This document shows, piece by piece, positions 46,410 to 56,927 of a stretch of 64,000 nucleotides of DNA. Position numbers and translations under genes: made by a program. Origin of the DNA: Ehretia macrophylla (taxonomy: Eukaryota > Streptophyta > Magnoliopsida > Boraginales > Ehretiaceae); assembly GCA_037974665.1 (NCBI GenBank), contig CM075767.1:23027498-23091497 (forward strand). The letters are read 5' to 3'. Numbering within the stretch: position 1 is the stretch's first letter; the number at the start of each line of letters is the position of its first letter. The notes below the pieces were generated by a model. That model was given only the letters and a program-made list of their open reading frames with translations. It searched no databases and had not been told where the DNA came from.

Positions 46410-46532
46410 GAGAACAGTCAGTTAGGAATAAAGTAGGAGAGAATATCCAGTAATGTATTTATAGTTCATAGTTACTGTTAGGGATAAAGTAGGAGAGAAG
46501 ATCCAGTAATGTATTTATAGTTTATAGTTTAA
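46410..46532. repeat. Two-copy tandem repeat, about 55 bp
   Basis: AAAGTAGGAGAGAA followed by ATCCAGTAATGTATTTATAG occurs at about 46429 and 46484. Confidence 0.85.
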
Positions 46533-46699
46533 ATTAACATGCCCACCCATAAAAGACTTAGTCAGAATATACAGATTTAAACACAAGCTAACTGTATTTA
46601 CTAATGAGAGACTTAAAATAATATGACCACAAAACAATCTATGGATAAGATATTCAGCATATTTAATTAGATAAAATATAATTAACGGCGATCCACATG

Positions 46700-47208
46700 A
46701 TGAAAAATATTCCAACAATCTAGTGAAGTCCTCTCATGGTTGGATGTTGAGTTGCATGTGGATGGCCTAATGTGTAGTTCACACATAATTGGTCAATTCA
46801 CATCCCCTCTGAATGGTATTATTTGTGGTTCATACTTAATTGATAGACCTCACATACATGTAAGACTTATCAATATGTGTACATTTTGCTTCATACTAGT
46901 CAGATGTAAGTCTTTTTTATGGATGGTCAATCAAGAAGTTGAGTACGAAGCTCAACAATCTCTTAATGGAAATTCTAGCATGTGATATTTGACACGGCAC
47001 CACTTATAGCTCCAAGTCTTTCCCTCGTGTCGTACGCTAAGATTTCCAAGTCAACTTGCATTTGCATTTTGACAAAAAATAAAAATGAAAAAATAAAAAA
47101 TAAAAAGAAAAAGAAAAAACTTGTGATTGCACAGATGAAACTATAATATGGTTTAGTTCCGCTTACCTATCTTCCTCTTATCGTGGTTCGTTTTCTACCA
47201 TGCTGAAT
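46700..47208 (+). promoter_or_regulatory. Upstream region of a relic, promoter module copy g
   Basis: Similar to the flank at 2040-2210 and then to the shared module (GGCACCACTTATAGCTCCAA, TTCCAAGTCAACTTGCATTT) about 155 bp before the relic ATG at 47209. The 81-residue ORF at 46740 has no domain and lies across this repeat. Confidence 0.5.
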
Positions 47209-47385
47209 ATGGCTCTTTCCTCTTCTTTAATATCCTTCGTCTTTCGCAACTTATCTTTTACTTCTCTATGGGGGAGAATACATCCCAGTCTAACTGCACT
47301 GAGTCTTTTGAATGTGGAAGTCTTGGAGTCATTTCCAAGAATCAATCTGTGGCCAGAGGGAGAAGTAAAATTAGAATTCCTCTAG
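47209..47385 (+). pseudogene. LRK10L ectodomain relic, short
   Basis: ATGGCTCTTTCC start, signal peptide with a shift, then C-terminal scraps matching ESFECGSLGV and PRINLWPEGE with the intervening segment deleted. Nothing of WAK_assoc or kinase follows. Confidence 0.8.
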
Positions 47386-48193
47386 ATATTTTTTTGGTCA
47401 TTCAATTCCTCAAGAATGAAAAGGTTATTGCATGACTTTTGCAGCATCGCGTTAATTACGTTTTTTACTTCGAAATTTTTTTATGTTATACACGTCTTTT
47501 CTCACTTTAATTCCATCCAGTGACTGAGAATCTCTGTTTCACCCTAAATATTTCTAAATGACCATATTTTTGGTGCCACGAATACTGATAAATTTGACTA
47601 AACAACTCAACACTGCTTGGTACTTTAAGAATTCCAATTTTTCGCCAACTTGTGTAGAAAACAAAAGTCTGGATTTCGTGTAGATAACACCACCTTGACG
47701 TATGACCTAATTAGTTGATTCTTTATTCCAACAGAATTAAGTTTCCATTTTCATTGACAATATTCACGTAATAGCGCTCGTTGCGTGTAAAGAGATCAGT
47801 CTAGTGGGTAAGCTTTTAAAATGTAGAGGAGAGACTAAATTACATCTCACGTTCAAATTAGTTAAAAAATTATTTTTCTTAAAGATAAATCTTATAAGCT
47901 TTGTGTTAGACTAATTTCGACTATGTCTCATCTAAATAAGATCATATTTTTCCAAATATAGTTTTCCGTCATAGAAAAATATCCACATAATAGCTAGACT
48001 AAGTCTGGCAAAGGTCGGTCTCATGTCGCTACATGAAAATAGTGAAAGCAGAAGTAAATATTCAAACTCTTGAACCTCTCCTTGAATTTTACACCTCTAT
48101 CCATCTATAGAGCTAGCTTGTTGCTGTTTCCAAATTCTCCTCTCTCCCTACTTTCTCTCTCTCTCTCTCTCTCCCTCTCTCTCTTGAAGAGAA
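47386..48193. other. Upstream region of the 48194 gene
   Basis: No gene. Contains a CT-repeat (48156-48184) just before the ATG, a common feature of plant 5' leaders. Confidence 0.5.
48156..48184 (+). repeat. CT-rich microsatellite in 5' leader
   Basis: CTCTCT run interrupted once by CCC, ending 9 bases before the ATG at 48194. Confidence 0.85.
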
Positions 48194-50104
48194 ATGCATG
48201 TCAATCTCTACCAACCCTTTTCTCTGCTGATCACAATTAGCCTCATCTACATTCCAATATCTTTCTGTGAAGAAAATGAGCAATATCTAAGCTGTGGTAA
48301 GTTCCTTCGCTGTGGAAACCTTGACAATGTTGGCTATCCTTTCTATGGAGATGGCCGACCTGTCCACTGTGGCCATCCAGGTTTCGAGTTAAACTGCGAA
48401 AAAAATATCCCATTCATTACAATCCAAAAGGTCACTTACCGTGTCCTAACAGTCGATAACACAACACAGCATCTTACTATTGCCAGAGACGATCTGTGGA
48501 ACAATATTTGTCCCACGCTTCTATACAACACTTCCCTGGATTTCGACATCTTTGATTACGACACGAATGAGCGAAACATTACTCTGTACTATGGTTGTTC
48601 CACAATTTCAGGCCAACCATATGAACCTCCTAATCGGTTTGATTGTTCCGTCAATGATACCACCGGCTTTGGCTTTTATTTGCTCCCAGATGAGCCTGTT
48701 TTGGACTATTTATGCATTGATAGTATCAAAGTTCCGGTTAATCAAGCAGCTGCCGAGAATTTAATTGACCTTAAAGCTTCTGGTGATAAATTGAAAACAG
48801 CTCTAGCTAGTGGCTTCGGTTTAAAATGGTTTGCCATGGAATCGATAAGTTCTTATCTGTATCTAGACATGGTTTTCACTTTCTTGTTATAACAGGGCCA
48901 TCCCCATTCTTTAACTCGGGAATCAAATTGACACTCCTCATATCAACGATCCAGATAATATGCTCACCTTAACCACGTACAAAATAAACAAGTGTGAATT
49001 TTGACGATGTTTGTTATATATATAGTGGTTTAATTTTGCCGCGATGCTCATAATTTGCTTAGTCATCTTTATTATATGGCGCCGTAGGAGAAAGAGCAAT
49101 GGTTCCTCATACATTCATTCGCGAATTACATCTTCTGATCCTTCCTCAAGAACAGACCTTGAAGCGAGCAGTGTCTACCCTGGGGTTCCTGTCTTCTCCT
49201 ATGCTGAGCTCGTAGAAGCCACTAGTAATTTTGAGCGCAAACTTCGAGATGGATTAGCTTTAGAATTACTAATTCTTAACCTTTATGATATAGGCAAACT
49301 TCGAGATGGAAGAGAAGTTGCAGTAAAGCGTCTTTATGAGCGCAATTATAAACGTGTTGAGCAGTTCATGAATGAGATTAAGATTCTCACATGCTTGAGG
49401 CATCGAAATCTTGTTTCCCTTTATGGTTGCACCTCTAGGCGCAGCCGAGAACTACTCCTTGTTTACGAATATGTTCACAATGGCACTGTTGCGGATCATC
49501 TCCACGGTGAAAGAGGAAAAGAAAGATTACTCACCTGGCCTATTCGCATGAACATTGCCTTCGAAACTGCCAGAGCATTGACATACCTCCACGCTTCAGA
49601 TATAATATACCGAGATGTGAAGACTAATAACATACTTCTTGATCACAACTTTGTGTCAAAGTTGCAGGTTTTGGGCTTTCAAGACTCTTCCCTAACGATG
49701 TCACCCATGTCTCAACCGCTCCACAGGGAACTCCCGGCTATGTCGATCCAGAAAATCACGAATTCTACCAGCTAACGAATAAGAGCGATGTTTATAGCTT
49801 TGGAGTGGTCCTCATCGAACTAATATCATCATTGCCTGCTGTTGATATAAGCAGGCATAGACAAGAGATCAACTTGGCTAACTTAGCAATCAATAGGATC
49901 CAAAGTCGCGCATATGATGAGTTAATTGACCCCTCACTGGGGTACACATCCGATCCTGAAGTGAAAAGAATGACTATTTCCATAGCTGAGTTAGCTTTTC
50001 AATGTCTGCAAGTCGATAAGGAACTGAGGCCGAAAATGGATGAAGTATTGGAGGTTTTGAAGGATATTAAGGAGGCCAAGGAGGACTTCCAAGTCTTGGA
50101 ATGA
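48194..50104 (+). pseudogene. LRK10L1-class receptor kinase, catalytically dead
   Basis: Exon 1 (48194 to about 48890): signal peptide (SFCEENEQYLSCG), GUB_WAK_bind (FLRCGNLDNVGYPFYG..PVHCGHPGFELNC) and the start of WAK_assoc (GCSTISG, LASGFGLKW), but the C-terminal Cys-rich end is missing. About 49030-50104: membrane helix (LIICLVIFIIW), RRRRK, SYAELVEATSNF, then the glycine loop is absent, replaced by RKLRDGLALELLIL. VAVKRL is present. HRD reads YRD (TAC at 49608-49610), one base is lost near 49651, and DFG reads GFG (GGT at 49667-49669). The remainder (DVYSFGVVLIE, LRPKMDEV, FQVLE) is intact in the next frame. Same kinase class as the 3545 gene but with its matching ectodomain. Confidence 0.88.
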
Positions 50105-51900
50105 TGAACTATCCTTTCTCCAAATTTACTGGACAAAATTGTGGCTTGTGTGTATTGTGATGCTCAGCCATGTCCAAAAATCTCAAACTCTCATCAGAGA
50201 GAGAGGGAGAATGGTATGAAACTATAGGCGCGCAACACACAAATATACTTAGCATCCGTGCCCCATGGCTTGAAGAAAGGGGTTGCTTTCGTTTTAACTA
50301 CTTGTTATTTACTTGACGGAAAAGTTGTAGATGATTTGTGTTCATTTCCAATATCAACCTTATCACTAATGTATAGCATTGTTTTGACATTGATTGCTTC
50401 AAGGCCAATAAGTTCTGCTGGGTAAAGCAACCCTGCATGAGTTCAGTCCTTTCCCTTGACCCCACAAAGGTTTTATAAATTGATTTGTTGGTTTTATACA
50501 TGCAATTAACTCATATTCCTGCATGGATGAAATTAATTATTTCCCAAGTAGTTACGTCTCAGCGTTTTGGAATCTTACATACAGTAGACTTCGCCTACTA
50601 ACTCCTCTTTTGTTCGGGAGACAGGTGCGAGTAAGGATCTTCTTATGTCCTAGTTTCATAAAGGTTGTCCCACATATATCTTCTTATGTAAAGCATATGT
50701 AAGATTTAAACTTCCAAAAGCTTATATAAGATGTAACCTTCCACTCATTCACAGTTTTTCGGACCCATTACATCTAAAATTAGGCAGGTTTATATAGAGG
50801 TGAATTTAGAATTTTTTTTCACGGACAACTAATTCCTTTTCTTAACAAGGGTTAATTACCATTCCATATACAATTAACGTCCGCGCCCCTTGGTGGCATG
50901 ATAATAAGGATTGTTTAGTTTTAAAAATATCTCTTTTCCAAACTCTGCTTCTATATCATTTACATTACATCGCTCAATCCATATGTAGATCCTCCTAAGG
51001 ACTTGTTTAGTTTATTGGCTAGCGAATTTTATCTGCAGTTGTTCTAATTGCCGCCACAGAGGTGGCCAATGTCTAACTGACAGCCTAAATCGATTCTATT
51101 GATGATATTCATTTTCTATCACCCTAAACATTATCCTGCCAGCCATTTATTTATTTATTTATTTATATATTGTCATTATTGTTTAATTCTGGTGCAGGTG
51201 CAGGTAGCCATATGCGACTAATTCTTGGCATAGGTACCTACTGCTTCGGTTAAGCATATTTTTTACCATCTTCGGGTTAATGCATAATTTGAGATCACAT
51301 AAAATTGCAGTAGGCATTGCTTGAGGTTAGAGTATTACATTGACTTTGTAATACTCAAATTCTACATTTCGATATAAAGACACACAATGTTCTTCTTGAT
51401 GATGAATTGTGTCCGAAAATCTCTAATTTCGGACTATCTAAACTACGCACTAAGAAAGTAAGCATTGTATCAATATTGGGTGCATGAGGGACTATTGGAT
51501 ATATTGCTCCATAAGTTGTTTGTAGATCATTTGTAGGGGTTTCTCATAAGTCAGATGTTTATAGCTATGACATGATGATTCTTGAAATGGTTGGGGAAGA
51601 AAGAATGTTGATGTTGGAGTTGGTCATACTAGTGAGATATACTATCCACATTGGATCTACAAACAACTTGAACTAAATCAAGAGCTTGGATTTGATGGAA
51701 TTTTGAATGAAGAAGAGTATGAGAAAGCAAGAAAGATGATTATCGTAAGCTTGTCGTGCATACAAACAAATTCCTCAATCCGACCATCAATGAGTAAGGT
51801 AGTAGAAATGCTAGAAGGGAACTTGGACTCCTAGCCAATTCCTCTGAAGCCCTACCTATTTTCTCCCTCTCGATCGCCAATCAAAACGTCAAGTGTACAA
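50105..51900 (+). pseudogene. LRK10L relic fused behind the second kinase (copy B)
   Basis: Same layout as 5865-7053 plus 17256-17884: ectodomain start (MMNYPFSKFTGQNCG), scraps at 50870-51100, linker exon at about 51203-51235, then the truncated kinase ([46 protein letters not shown]) from about 51290. It carries the uninterrupted site of the outer copia insertion (about 51285). Further stops and a 2-bp shift near 51600 add to the decay. Confidence 0.85.
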
Positions 51901-52200
51901 ATAACTTAATATTTGTGATCGGCTTGGATCTATGTGTTCTACTTGTCGAAATGGGCCTTCTCGAAAGGCTATTTTGAAATATCCGTTCCACACTATTTCT
52001 TAAAGGAATTCAACTTTTACCTTGTGGTTATAGTTGTCTGTAACATCAAGAGTTGAGAGTGTATCCATAACTATGAAAACCCAAGTTATCCTATATGTTA
52101 ATTAAGTAAAGTGTATACTACCCAATATGATTTACCGAATTTGTATACTAAACCCTATGTTATTTTAATTCGGAATAAAAAACTAGTAAGTTTTGAAATA
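51901..52200. other. 3' flank of kinase relic (copy B)
   Basis: Matches 17885-18180. No gene. Confidence 0.6.
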
Positions 52201-52618
52201 GGGTAATTTACTGAAATGATCCTACATCTTTTTCTTTTTGACATTTAAGTCGCGTATCTTTCATTTTGAGCAAAATGGTCATTCATCTTTCATTTTTGTG
52301 ACAATTGTTAGTCCTTGCAGCAAAATTCGTCAAAAAAATAACATTGATGAGCACGTGAATGACACGTAGACGCAAAATTCATAAATCTCTAGGGATAAAA
52401 TTATCATGCAATAAAATATAAGCATCCTAAAGTTTATGCATTTTGCAACCACGTACCATTTATGTGCTCACTAACGTTAATTTTTGATAAATTTTGCTCC
52501 AAGGACTAACAATTGTCACAAAAATGAAAGATGAAGGACAATTTTGTCCGAAAATAAAAGATATGGGACTTAAATGTCAAAAAAGATAAAGATGTAGGAC
52601 CATTTCAGTAAATTACCC
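52201..52618. mobile_element. Mutator-type MITE, copy B only
   Basis: Starts GGGTAATTTACTGAAATG and ends with its inverse. Target duplication TTTGAAATA at 52192-52200 and 52619-52627. Copy A has the single TTTGAAATA near 18172. Inverted repeats are long (over 120 bp). No ORF. Confidence 0.9.
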
Positions 52619-52627
52619 TTTGAAATA

Positions 52628-53358
52628 TTACACGTCACTCCGATCCCTTTGTGAAATCAAGTCCATCTTCAAATAAAATTGAACCAGGAAAAATCCTCAA
52701 AAGTTTCAAGAAATAATCTCAAAACCTCCAAGAAAAACTGAACTAGGATTCCACTATCAACATATTCATCAATACCGAAGGCTTTGGGCATACTTCTATA
52801 TCCCTATATGAAAAAGTAATCCGCGCACCAAAAGGAGTCATTTATCACCCGCAATAACAATTCCAACCTCAAGAAAAACAATACTATCCTGTGCAACGCC
52901 CCTAAAATACCCAATACATGGCTTTGAGGTTTTATCTTTTGCTCTAATGAACTGAGGCTCCTTCAAAGATTTGGCTAATCCCTTGCTAATAAACGTACCC
53001 CATGAATGTGTCCCCACTCTTAGCGCAATTGTCTGAAAAAAGGGGGAAAATCAAGACAATTCCCTATAGTACCCCTCATATCATAGCATCACACTTCCTA
53101 TCCACACTGTTACGCTTTCAAATTGTTCATAAAATCTGAGTGCAAAACTCATTTACATATGCAGGGACCCTATAGATGTTTTTCAGTTGGTCTTCTTTGG
53201 CAGGGGCGGAGTTATTATTTATTTTCATTGGGGGCTAAGTCACATAATTAAATATTTATATATAAATAATTTTTTTGATGGAGGCTGAACTAATTTTTAA
53301 CCCAAAAATACCTTAAAAAATACACATTTTGGGATAAAATTTGAGTTCAATGGGACTT
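52628..53358. other. Duplicated intergenic flank (copy B)
   Basis: Matches 18183-18199 and 19533-20270. No gene. Confidence 0.65.
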
Positions 53359-53363
53359 GTAGT

Positions 53364-56300
53364 TGTAACGCCCCAGCCTAGAGGGACTCTTAATTTATTA
53401 TATTTAATTATTATATGTGCATATTTGACTTAATTGCCCTTTATATTGTTTTTACTTGGTTAAAATTTATGTTTCATAGCCCCAAAACAAATTTTAAACT
53501 ATTTTAATTCTCGAAATTAATATTTTTCCTTGATTATACTTTATAAATAATGTATTAGTTCATTGACAGAATGTGCATTGTATATCCCGAGCGTGAGATA
53601 GAAAATGTTTAGTGTTCCCGAGTGAATAGTGATAGTTTAATTGTTTTTGGGCCTTTAACATTCTAACTAATTTCCTACCAAGTTATATAGCCCAATTATA
53701 TTTAATAGAAGCCCAACCCATTAGCTAACCATTTATTTACTTATATTACATACTTATACATATAAATTAATCATAACAAAGCAAAAACAAGAGCAAAAGA
53801 AGAAAGAAAATCGGAAAGAGCAAAGGCAAAAAACGTGAGACCTCTTGTGAGCTAGGGCTTAGTTCATCTTCAAATTTCAGCCACTTTAGCAAGAATTAGA
53901 GTGATCTCTAGGTAAATTTCAGCCTTTTCTAGCATAACCAAGGTGAGGGATCATGTTAATTGCATTTTGTATGGATTATTTTGCTATATGTATGTGTATC
54001 ATGTTGTAGAGATTTGATCAAGTTGTTGGAAATGCATGTAAGGTTCTATATTTATTGTGTAGGGTATGGTACTAGTTCTCTACTGTATGCTTATTGTAAT
54101 ATAACATGCAATTATAATTGTTACCATTGTATCGCAAGTATGATCAAAGTGGAGGATTATGTGTTTGATTTAATGCTTAAGTGAAGTGTAGAGATTATTT
54201 GATTGCTAGAGCAATGACCAAAGGAAGACAAATGCAAGAAAACAAGCTAAATAGACATTAGAGCAATTATGAGAATTCAGGACAATTTGCGCAACGAATT
54301 TGCAGAGATGATTTGAGGTAGCAAACGATGTCAAAATTGGCTGAATTTATTTTATATTGTAGCTAAGATCTTAAGGAACAATTTCTCTTTTGGGTTAAAG
54401 ATTGAATTATGTCGTTAAAGGGTAGTTTTGGAGCCAAAACAGTAGGGTGACTGATTCTCGCGTAATTCAGGGCTGGTTGTACAATGATTTTCTAAAGGGC
54501 ATAAGTTGATGAGTTCAACTCTGAATTGGGAACCGTTTGAGGCTAAACCCATCTACACTTGATGAATTACAAATCTGTGAAATTTTAGACGCTTTAGAGG
54601 TCATTAAGGCTGCTAACTAAACTTGCAAAATTAAGAAAATGCAGTCAGAAATTTTAGTTTATATAGCTAAGTGATTAATGTTGCACTAAAGGCTAATTTG
54701 AGTTGAATAATGGTAGATTATAGGTAGCTGAAGGCTTGAGAGTAACAATTGTGAGCTGGTTAAAGTTCATTTTTAGCCTTTGGTAAAAAAAGAACCACAA
54801 TAAACAATGAAAAGGAACTAAAGTGGCAGACAAGGTTATGAGAAAAGCAATGAAAAAGAAAGAAAAGTTTGTACAGCAAAGTTTGGCAGCAAAAGTTAGG
54901 CGCATGCAATTGAAAATCGTTTTCACACTGCTGCGTTGCTTTGATTTTGGATATGGAATGAGCCTATAAATAGAGGCTCATTCCTCACCATTTTGCATCA
55001 CCAAAACATTCCAAATTAGAGAAAAAAATAAGCTTTCTCCTTAGTATTTTTTCTTCTTTTTTTTTTGTTCTATATTTGTGAGTGAGAGTTAGTTTCTCCT
55101 ATTATTTGAGAGAGTGATATTGTTCTTTTCTTATATTAGAGAGAAGGTTATTGTAAAATACTTCACATCATAGTGAAATCCTTCATTACTTGCCCGTGGT
55201 TTTTCCCTCGATTTGTTTGAGGGTTTTCCACGTAAATCTTGTGTCTTTACTTTCTCTGTTCTTATTCATATTTTAGCTGTGTGATACTGCTTGTCCCCAA
55301 CCATTCCGCTGCGTCGATACCCAACAACAATTACATGTTTGAAGAGAGTGCTCAAGTGGAATGAGGGTTAAATAAATATTAGTTGCATTGAATGCTAAAT
55401 GTTTAATATGTGACTAACGTGAACTATGTGCTCTGAATGTTTAAATAAGTTGAGCTTTGAATGAATGTTTAATGTGATGAATTATGGATAGTGACTTGCC
55501 ATTTAGATAATCAAGAGTAATTAGAGTCATGTACATGCTAGTGTAAGTTGTTAAAGAGTGTTTACAAGCGATGGGAAGTAAAGTATGTTTTCAATCATGT
55601 TCATGAGCTTAGCTTAATGTCATGCATTTTTAGTGTCCTGAGTACATATTAATGTTAACGTGCATGAGAGTGGCCTTTTTTGTCACTTCTCACCTATGCG
55701 CATTTAGTGTAATCAAATAATAAATGCTTCGACGTGGCTATGTATTATATGATATAAATTGTTCTCAAGTGAACTAACAATGTTAACAAGCGTCCAGCGT
55801 AGCGAAGGTTGCAACCTTAAGCGTCGGCCTGGATGTGGTGATCATTCACTGGGCGGCAGCGTACTTGCCAGTGGATACTAACCCGCTGAGGACTAGTCCC
55901 TAGTCGCACGGATGGAGTGTTCCATGGATGGGGTTGTAAGATCGAGGTACATTTGAAGTATACCCAGCGGAACGATAAGTGATGCTAGTAAGTGAAGACC
56001 CAATGAAGGACAAGCGTAGCTGAAGAGAAGTGAACCTGCATGGACAGAGCATTCCATGGGGTTAGCGATATCCTTTTTAAAGTGGTTATTTAGCGTTTTA
56101 CTGTTAATGCTTTCAAGTGTTAGCGTATAATGATAAATCCTTGTGTTCATAAATGTTTAGCTAATGTTTTAGAGTTCTTAATGCCTTAAAGCTTATCATG
56201 TCAGTGTAGCTTTCCGCATAGCTTATAATGCTTAGTTAAATGCTATTTGAATGCCTTATATGCATTGTACAAAAATAATTTTTAAAAGCTTCCCATTTAT

Positions 56301-56922
56301 TCCCTCCCTCACTGAGTATACATGTGTTGTATGCTCACCCTTCTTTTCTAACACTTTTCAGGTAAGACAGTTTCTGCTCCTCCGAAATCAGAGGAGAAGA
56401 GGCTCAGAGTTTCCTTGCGTGGTTGTGTTAGCTTGTCTGTTGTAGATCAAAGTGGATGTTGTGCAATATGTGGTTGTAATTGTATAAATCTAGTTTAAGT
56501 TGTTGACTTGTTTAAAGTTGAAATTAAGTTGTTAGTTGTATTGGTTGTATTTTATTGTTAAGTAGTTGGTTTGTATTGAACTAAATTAAATGATTATTTA
56601 CTTGTAGTAGTTGGTTGAAGTAGGCCTATGTAAATGGTTGAATGAGACTTAATTTATAAGTTAACTAAGTAGGAAATATTATAGTGATAAGATAAGCGGA
56701 ATTATAATCATAGTATGCTAATAACTTATGAACTATTGCACGTTTGTTTACTTTTGCTAAGTAGAAGGCTCGAATGGCCTTAGGATCTTGAGTATGTTAT
56801 CATATAGTTGTTATGTTGTGCTTTGTGGATCATTTCTTCTGAGTGCAGGACTGTGGTTAAGGTCGGGTTAATGTTAGTGGAGTGAATAGGAGTCTCGATT
56901 CCATGAGGGTCAGTACGTGACA
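53364..56922 (+). mobile_element. Large solo LTR, probably Ty3/gypsy, copy B only
   Basis: Starts TGTAACGCCCCAGCC and ends CAGTACGTGACA, target duplication GTAGT at 53359-53363 and 56923-56927; copy A shows the single GTAGT at about 20268. No gag or pol domain was found in 3559 bp. It carries a nested copia-type LTR. The end near 56320-56360 has the gypsy-LTR-like ACTGAGTATACATG..GTATGCTCACCC pattern. It sits inside a MITE-like element. Confidence 0.8.
54190..55333 (+). repeat. Probable nested copia-type solo LTR
   Basis: A TATA-like CCTATAAATAGAGG at about 54964 and a typical copia U5 (CCCGTGGTTTTTCCCTCG, then GGGTTTTCCACGTAAAT) at 55193-55236 followed by an LTR-end-like ACCCAACAAC. The 5' edge is uncertain and I could not define target duplications. 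No primer site follows, so it is not a full element. Confidence 0.55.
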
Positions 56923-56927
56923 GTAGT

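Noticed and set aside
53960-54184. 74-residue ORF
   Set aside because: Inside a solo LTR, no domain, cysteine and tyrosine content is explained by TGT/TAT-rich sequence.
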